Below are positions 5,084-7,003 of a stretch of DNA of 7,003 bases, in pieces. The position numbers were made by a program, and so were the translations under genes. Origin of the DNA: Clostridiales bacterium. Its GTDB lineage: Bacteria; Bacillota; Clostridia; Oscillospirales; Acutalibacteraceae. Every line of letters begins with the position of its first letter. Position 1 is the first letter of the stretch. The stretch covers positions 1-7,003 of the forward strand of contig JAHZIE010000095.1 in assembly GCA_019419895.1 (NCBI GenBank). The letters run 5' to 3'. The notes under the pieces are model-generated. The model did not search any database and was not told the DNA's origin. It saw only the letters and a program-made list of their open reading frames with translations.

Positions 5084-6769
5084 ATGAAACATTATTATGG
5101 AAATCAAGAGGTATGCGGATGTGAGCCTTCCAATGGCTGTGGAGGGACATCCTCATGCTGTTGTCCTGGCCCACAGGGGCCGCAGGGATGCCCAGGTCCT
5201 CAAGGTCCTAGAGGGTGCCCTGGCCCAGCTGGCCCTAAGGGAGATCCTGGCCCTCAGGGACTTCCGGGTCCTCAAGGCCCGGCTGGCCCTATGGGTCCTC
5301 AAGGTCCTCAAGGCCCGCAAGGTCCCCAGGGGCCGAAGGGTGATGCGGGCGGCCCTCAGGGACCTCAAGGCCCGCAGGGAGAACAGGGTCCTGCCGGACC
5401 AGCGGGACCACAGGGACTTACGGGTCCCCAGGGCCCTCAGGGAATCGCGGGCCCTCAGGGCCCCCAGGGCGCACAGGGCGAAGCGGGCCCCGCCGGTCCG
5501 GCGGGGCCCCAAGGGGAAACAGGCCCCCAGGGCCCTCAGGGAGCCATTGGTCTGCAAGGCCCTCAGGGTGAAACAGGCCCTCAGGGGCCAGCTGGTCCGC
5601 AAGGTCCAAGAGGAGAGACAGGCGAGCAGGGCCCGGCAGGACCTCAGGGAGCCGCGGGTGCCCAAGGTCCGCAAGGGGAAGCCGCGACGATTCAAGTGGG
5701 CACTGTGACAACGGGAGCGCCGGGAACAGCGGCTGAAGTGACAAATTCCGGGACGGAAAACCGCGCTGTTTTTGATTTTGTAATTCCCCAGGGGCCACAA
5801 GGACAGACAGGGCCTCAAGGGGCGGCAGGACCTCAAGGTTCCCCAGGTGAGACTGGCGCGCAAGGCCCTGCGGGCCCTCAGGGCCCCCAGGGCGAGAGAG
5901 GCTTACAGGGAGCAGCCGGACCTCAAGGCCCGCAAGGCGAAAGAGGAGCCCAGGGTCCTACAGGCCCGCAGGGGGAGGCTGGTCCGCAGGGAGAAGCGGC
6001 AACAATCCGGGTCGGAACCGTGACAACGGGAGCGCCGGGAACAGCGGCCGAAGTGACGAATTCTGGGACTGACAGCAACGCGGTATTCGATTTTGTGATT
6101 CCCAGGGGCGCGCAGGGAGAAACAGGACCTCAAGGTCCGGCAGGCGCGCAGGGAAGTCAGGGAATCGCGGGGCCGCAGGGACCGGAAGGTCCAACGGGAG
6201 CGCAGGGCGCCGCTGGCCCACAGGGAGAAGCGGCAACGATACGGATAGGAACCGTGACAACCGGCGATCCAGGGACACCGGCGGAGGTTACCAATACAGG
6301 AGACGAAAGTAATGCCATTTTTGATTTTGTAATTCCCAGAGGGGCTTCCGGCGGGGCCCTTCAGAGTCTTGCGGTGGTTGATACTGCGGTCAAAGGCGGC
6401 TCGGCCTCAAATCCAGTTGTTTTCACTAATCCGGCGCTGGTGGAGGATGCCGCTTATTCCTATACTCCCGGTTCTCCTGACATCACAATTCAGCAGGCGG
6501 GAGTCTACCAGGCATTCTTCCATTGTACGGTAAGAACAAACACAGGTTCCGTCATTCCGGCAGAGATTATGATGCAGCTTCATCTAAACAATGTTCCTGT
6601 TCCAGGTTCCGCGGCATACCATACCTTCACCTCTTCGGGTGAGATTGATAATCTTACAATGACAACGCCCTTCCAGGTGGCAGGGGTGCCCGCGGTAATA
6701 GCGGTATATGTCGATCAAGGGGAATTTACCATTTTGGATTCTTCTTTGACTGTTATCCGGCTGCTGTAA
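5084..6769 (+). CDS. Collagen-like triple-helix protein with BclA/C1q-like C-terminal domain
   Basis: This 561-residue protein forms trimeric fibres on a cell or spore surface in known relatives. Residues 1-28 are Cys-rich: Cys 11, 13, 19, 25-27, with 36 and 45 just inside the repeats. Gly-X-Y repeats run at 29-199, 237-304 and 342-382 and are dominated by Gly-Pro-Gln, with a one-residue slip at Gly89-Gly90. Three 37-residue non-collagen modules interrupt them at 200-236, 305-341 and 383-419. Residues from about 425 to 561 form a beta-rich jelly-roll domain (ITIQQAGVYQAFFHCTV, then LTVIRLL at the end) resembling the trimerising domain of BclA-type exosporium proteins. No signal peptide, membrane segment or LPXTG motif is present, which favours a spore-surface protein assembled from the mother cell; that is inference. 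AAGGAGG sits 6 nt before the ATG. The gene is much richer in GC than its neighbours, partly because Gly and Pro codons demand it. It stands alone between a leader hairpin and a terminator. Confidence 0.88.
   Translation: MKHYYGNQEVCGCEPSNGCGGTSSCCCPGPQGPQGCPGPQGPRGCPGPAGPKGDPGPQGLPGPQGPAGPMGPQGPQGPQGPQGPKGDAGGPQGPQGPQGEQGPAGPAGPQGLTGPQGPQGIAGPQGPQGAQGEAGPAGPAGPQGETGPQGPQGAIGLQGPQGETGPQGPAGPQGPRGETGEQGPAGPQGAAGAQGPQGEAATIQVGTVTTGAPGTAAEVTNSGTENRAVFDFVIPQGPQGQTGPQGAAGPQGSPGETGAQGPAGPQGPQGERGLQGAAGPQGPQGERGAQGPTGPQGEAGPQGEAATIRVGTVTTGAPGTAAEVTNSGTDSNAVFDFVIPRGAQGETGPQGPAGAQGSQGIAGPQGPEGPTGAQGAAGPQGEAATIRIGTVTTGDPGTPAEVTNTGDESNAIFDFVIPRGASGGALQSLAVVDTAVKGGSASNPVVFTNPALVEDAAYSYTPGSPDITIQQAGVYQAFFHCTVRTNTGSVIPAEIMMQLHLNNVPVPGSAAYHTFTSSGEIDNLTMTTPFQVAGVPAVIAVYVDQGEFTILDSSLTVIRLL
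5681..5791 (+). repeat. Interruption module, copy 1 (37 codons)
   Basis: Residues 200-236 begin AATIQVGTVTTGAPGT and end AVFDFVIPQ. The module is preceded by a Gly-Glu and followed directly by renewed Gly-X-Y repeats. Similar V-G-T-V-T-T-G ... FDF-IP units occur in collagen-like and phage-tail-like proteins of gut Firmicutes. Confidence 0.85.
5996..6106 (+). repeat. Interruption module, copy 2 (37 codons)
   Basis: Residues 305-341 begin AATIRVGTVTTGAPGT and end AVFDFVIPR. At the DNA level 29 bases (6020-6048) are identical to copy 1 (5705-5733), exactly 315 bp apart, pointing to a fairly recent in-frame duplication or gene conversion. Confidence 0.85.
6230..6340 (+). repeat. Interruption module, copy 3 (37 codons)
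   Basis: Residues 383-419 begin AATIRIGTVTTGDPGT and end AIFDFVIPR. It is more diverged in DNA than copies 1 and 2. It is followed by Gly-Ala-Ser-Gly-Gly and then the C-terminal globular domain, so it forms the neck between stalk and head. Confidence 0.85.
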
Positions 6770-6809
6770 TCTTTCCGCCTCGCAAGGTTGAAAGACGCTG
6801 TCAGATAAA

Positions 6810-6843
6810 AACAACAGCCCGCGTTTCTACGCGGGCTGTTGTT
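6810..6843. terminator. Strong hairpin terminator after the collagen-like gene
   Basis: A 14-bp perfect stem (6810-6823 with 6830-6843), containing CAGCCCGCG, closes a 6-nt TTTCTA loop 40 nt past the collagen stop. On the plus strand the tail is TTGTTCCC-like and weak. Read on the minus strand the stem is followed by TTTTTATCTG, a better U-tract. It therefore probably works in both directions. Confidence 0.8.
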
Positions 6844-6863
6844 CCCATTGTTGTAAAAGACAA

Positions 6864-6882
6864 CCACTGGCTCTGCCAGTGG
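6864..6882 (+). repeat. IS200-type left-end hairpin
   Basis: CCACTGGC (6864-6871) and GCCAGTGG (6875-6882) form a perfect 8-bp stem with a TCT loop. In the IS200/IS605 family, subterminal hairpins like this are bound as single-stranded DNA by the Y1 transposase TnpA. In IS200 the end hairpin also limits transcription entering from outside. Confidence 0.65.
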
Positions 6883-6910
6883 AGATAAAAAAGGATTAGC
6901 TATGGACAAA

Positions 6911-6978
6911 AAAGGAACTCCCCGAAAGATTAAAGTAAAGGTCTGACTACCAAACTAAAAATATCGAGGAGTTCTTTT
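6911..6978 (+). promoter_or_regulatory. Leader stem that sequesters the tnpA Shine-Dalgarno
   Basis: Bases 6911-6924 (AAAGGAACTCCCCG) pair with 6965-6978 (CGAGGAGTTCTTTT) at 13 of 14 positions, counting one G-U, around a 40-nt loop. The GAGGAG ribosome site (6966-6971), 9 nt before the ATG, is locked in the stem. Repression of transposase translation by such a stem is established for IS200 of enterobacteria. Confidence 0.75.
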
Positions 6979-6980
6979 CC

Positions 6981-7003
6981 ATGACAGAGAAAGACATAAA
7001 CAG
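6981..7003 (+). CDS. tnpA: IS200/IS605-family transposase TnpA, N-terminal fragment (cut by window end)
   Basis: Only the first seven complete codons are visible, reading MTEKDIN, with the next codon cut by the window end. IS200-type TnpA proteins commonly begin with such a short charged stretch followed by Ser-Leu and then a conserved HTKWNCKYH-type segment, which would lie beyond the window. TnpA is a small Y1 HUH single-strand transposase that excises and inserts the element through its end hairpins. The call rests mainly on the upstream signature: the end hairpin and the stem covering the GAGGAG site (6966-6971). Residues alone could not identify the gene. No tnpB can be judged from this window. 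Confidence 0.6.

Larger units (their letters stand above)
6855..7003 (+). mobile_element. Left end of an IS200/IS605-family element (continues past the window)
   Basis: Three features in order are typical of IS200-like elements: a short perfect end hairpin, a long leader structure hiding the ribosome site, and a tnpA start. The exact left boundary is not visible, because these elements have no terminal inverted repeats and make no target duplication. It was set just after the collagen terminator. The element lies directly downstream of that terminator, outside any gene. Confidence 0.65.

Noticed and set aside
5097..5863. Long open frames in alternate frames on both strands of the collagen gene
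   Set aside because: They are Arg/Leu-rich or Arg/Ser-rich shadows of the Gly-X-Y codon repeats, with no start signals or recognisable domains.
5161..6340. Repetitive structure as a CRISPR array or tandem DNA repeat
   Set aside because: The periodicity is 9 bp and follows Gly-X-Y codons in one continuous frame, so it is protein-coding collagen repeat rather than spacer-repeat structure.

Overview
The window looks like accessory chromosome from a low-to-moderate GC Firmicute, most likely an anaerobic, spore-forming or gut Clostridia member. The reasons are AGGAGG-type ribosome sites, consensus sigma-A promoters, ferredoxin-fused aldo/keto reductases, a BclA-like collagen protein and an IS200-type element. 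No ribosomal or housekeeping gene is present to fix the species.

Layout from left to right. Positions 1-273 hold a perfect-consensus sigma-A promoter (143-171) surrounded by short inverted repeats. They lead into a complete DUF4838-type, glycoside-hydrolase-like gene (274-1212, +). Positions about 1333-2251 (+) hold a decayed BtrH/C39-like gene. Its protein can be followed from start to end only by changing frame at least four times. A hairpin at 2334-2365 separates it from a convergent two-gene minus-strand operon. That operon encodes two different aldo/keto reductases with C-terminal 2x[4Fe-4S] domains (4677-3544, then 3522-2428). The operon starts from a promoter with a 19-bp spacer filled by a palindrome (4743-4773), the hallmark of MerR-family control. 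No MerR gene lies in the window.

Divergent from the operon, after a 0.3-kb leader region with a strong hairpin, lies a GC-rich 561-codon collagen-like gene (5084-6769, +). It has a Cys-rich N-terminus, Gly-Pro-Gln-rich repeats, three copies of a 37-residue non-collagen module, and a C-terminal BclA/C1q-like jelly-roll domain. A strong hairpin terminator (6810-6843) follows. Then comes the left end of an IS200/IS605-family element, with its end hairpin, a structure that hides the Shine-Dalgarno, and the first codons of tnpA at the window edge.

The genes do not form one pathway. The most coherent units are the MerR-type promoter with its reductase pair, probably a stress- or electrophile-responsive redox pair, and the collagen-like surface or spore protein with its structured leader. 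The dead BtrH-like gene and the IS200 end mark the region as evolutionarily fluid. I saw no CRISPR array, tRNA, rRNA or phage gene.
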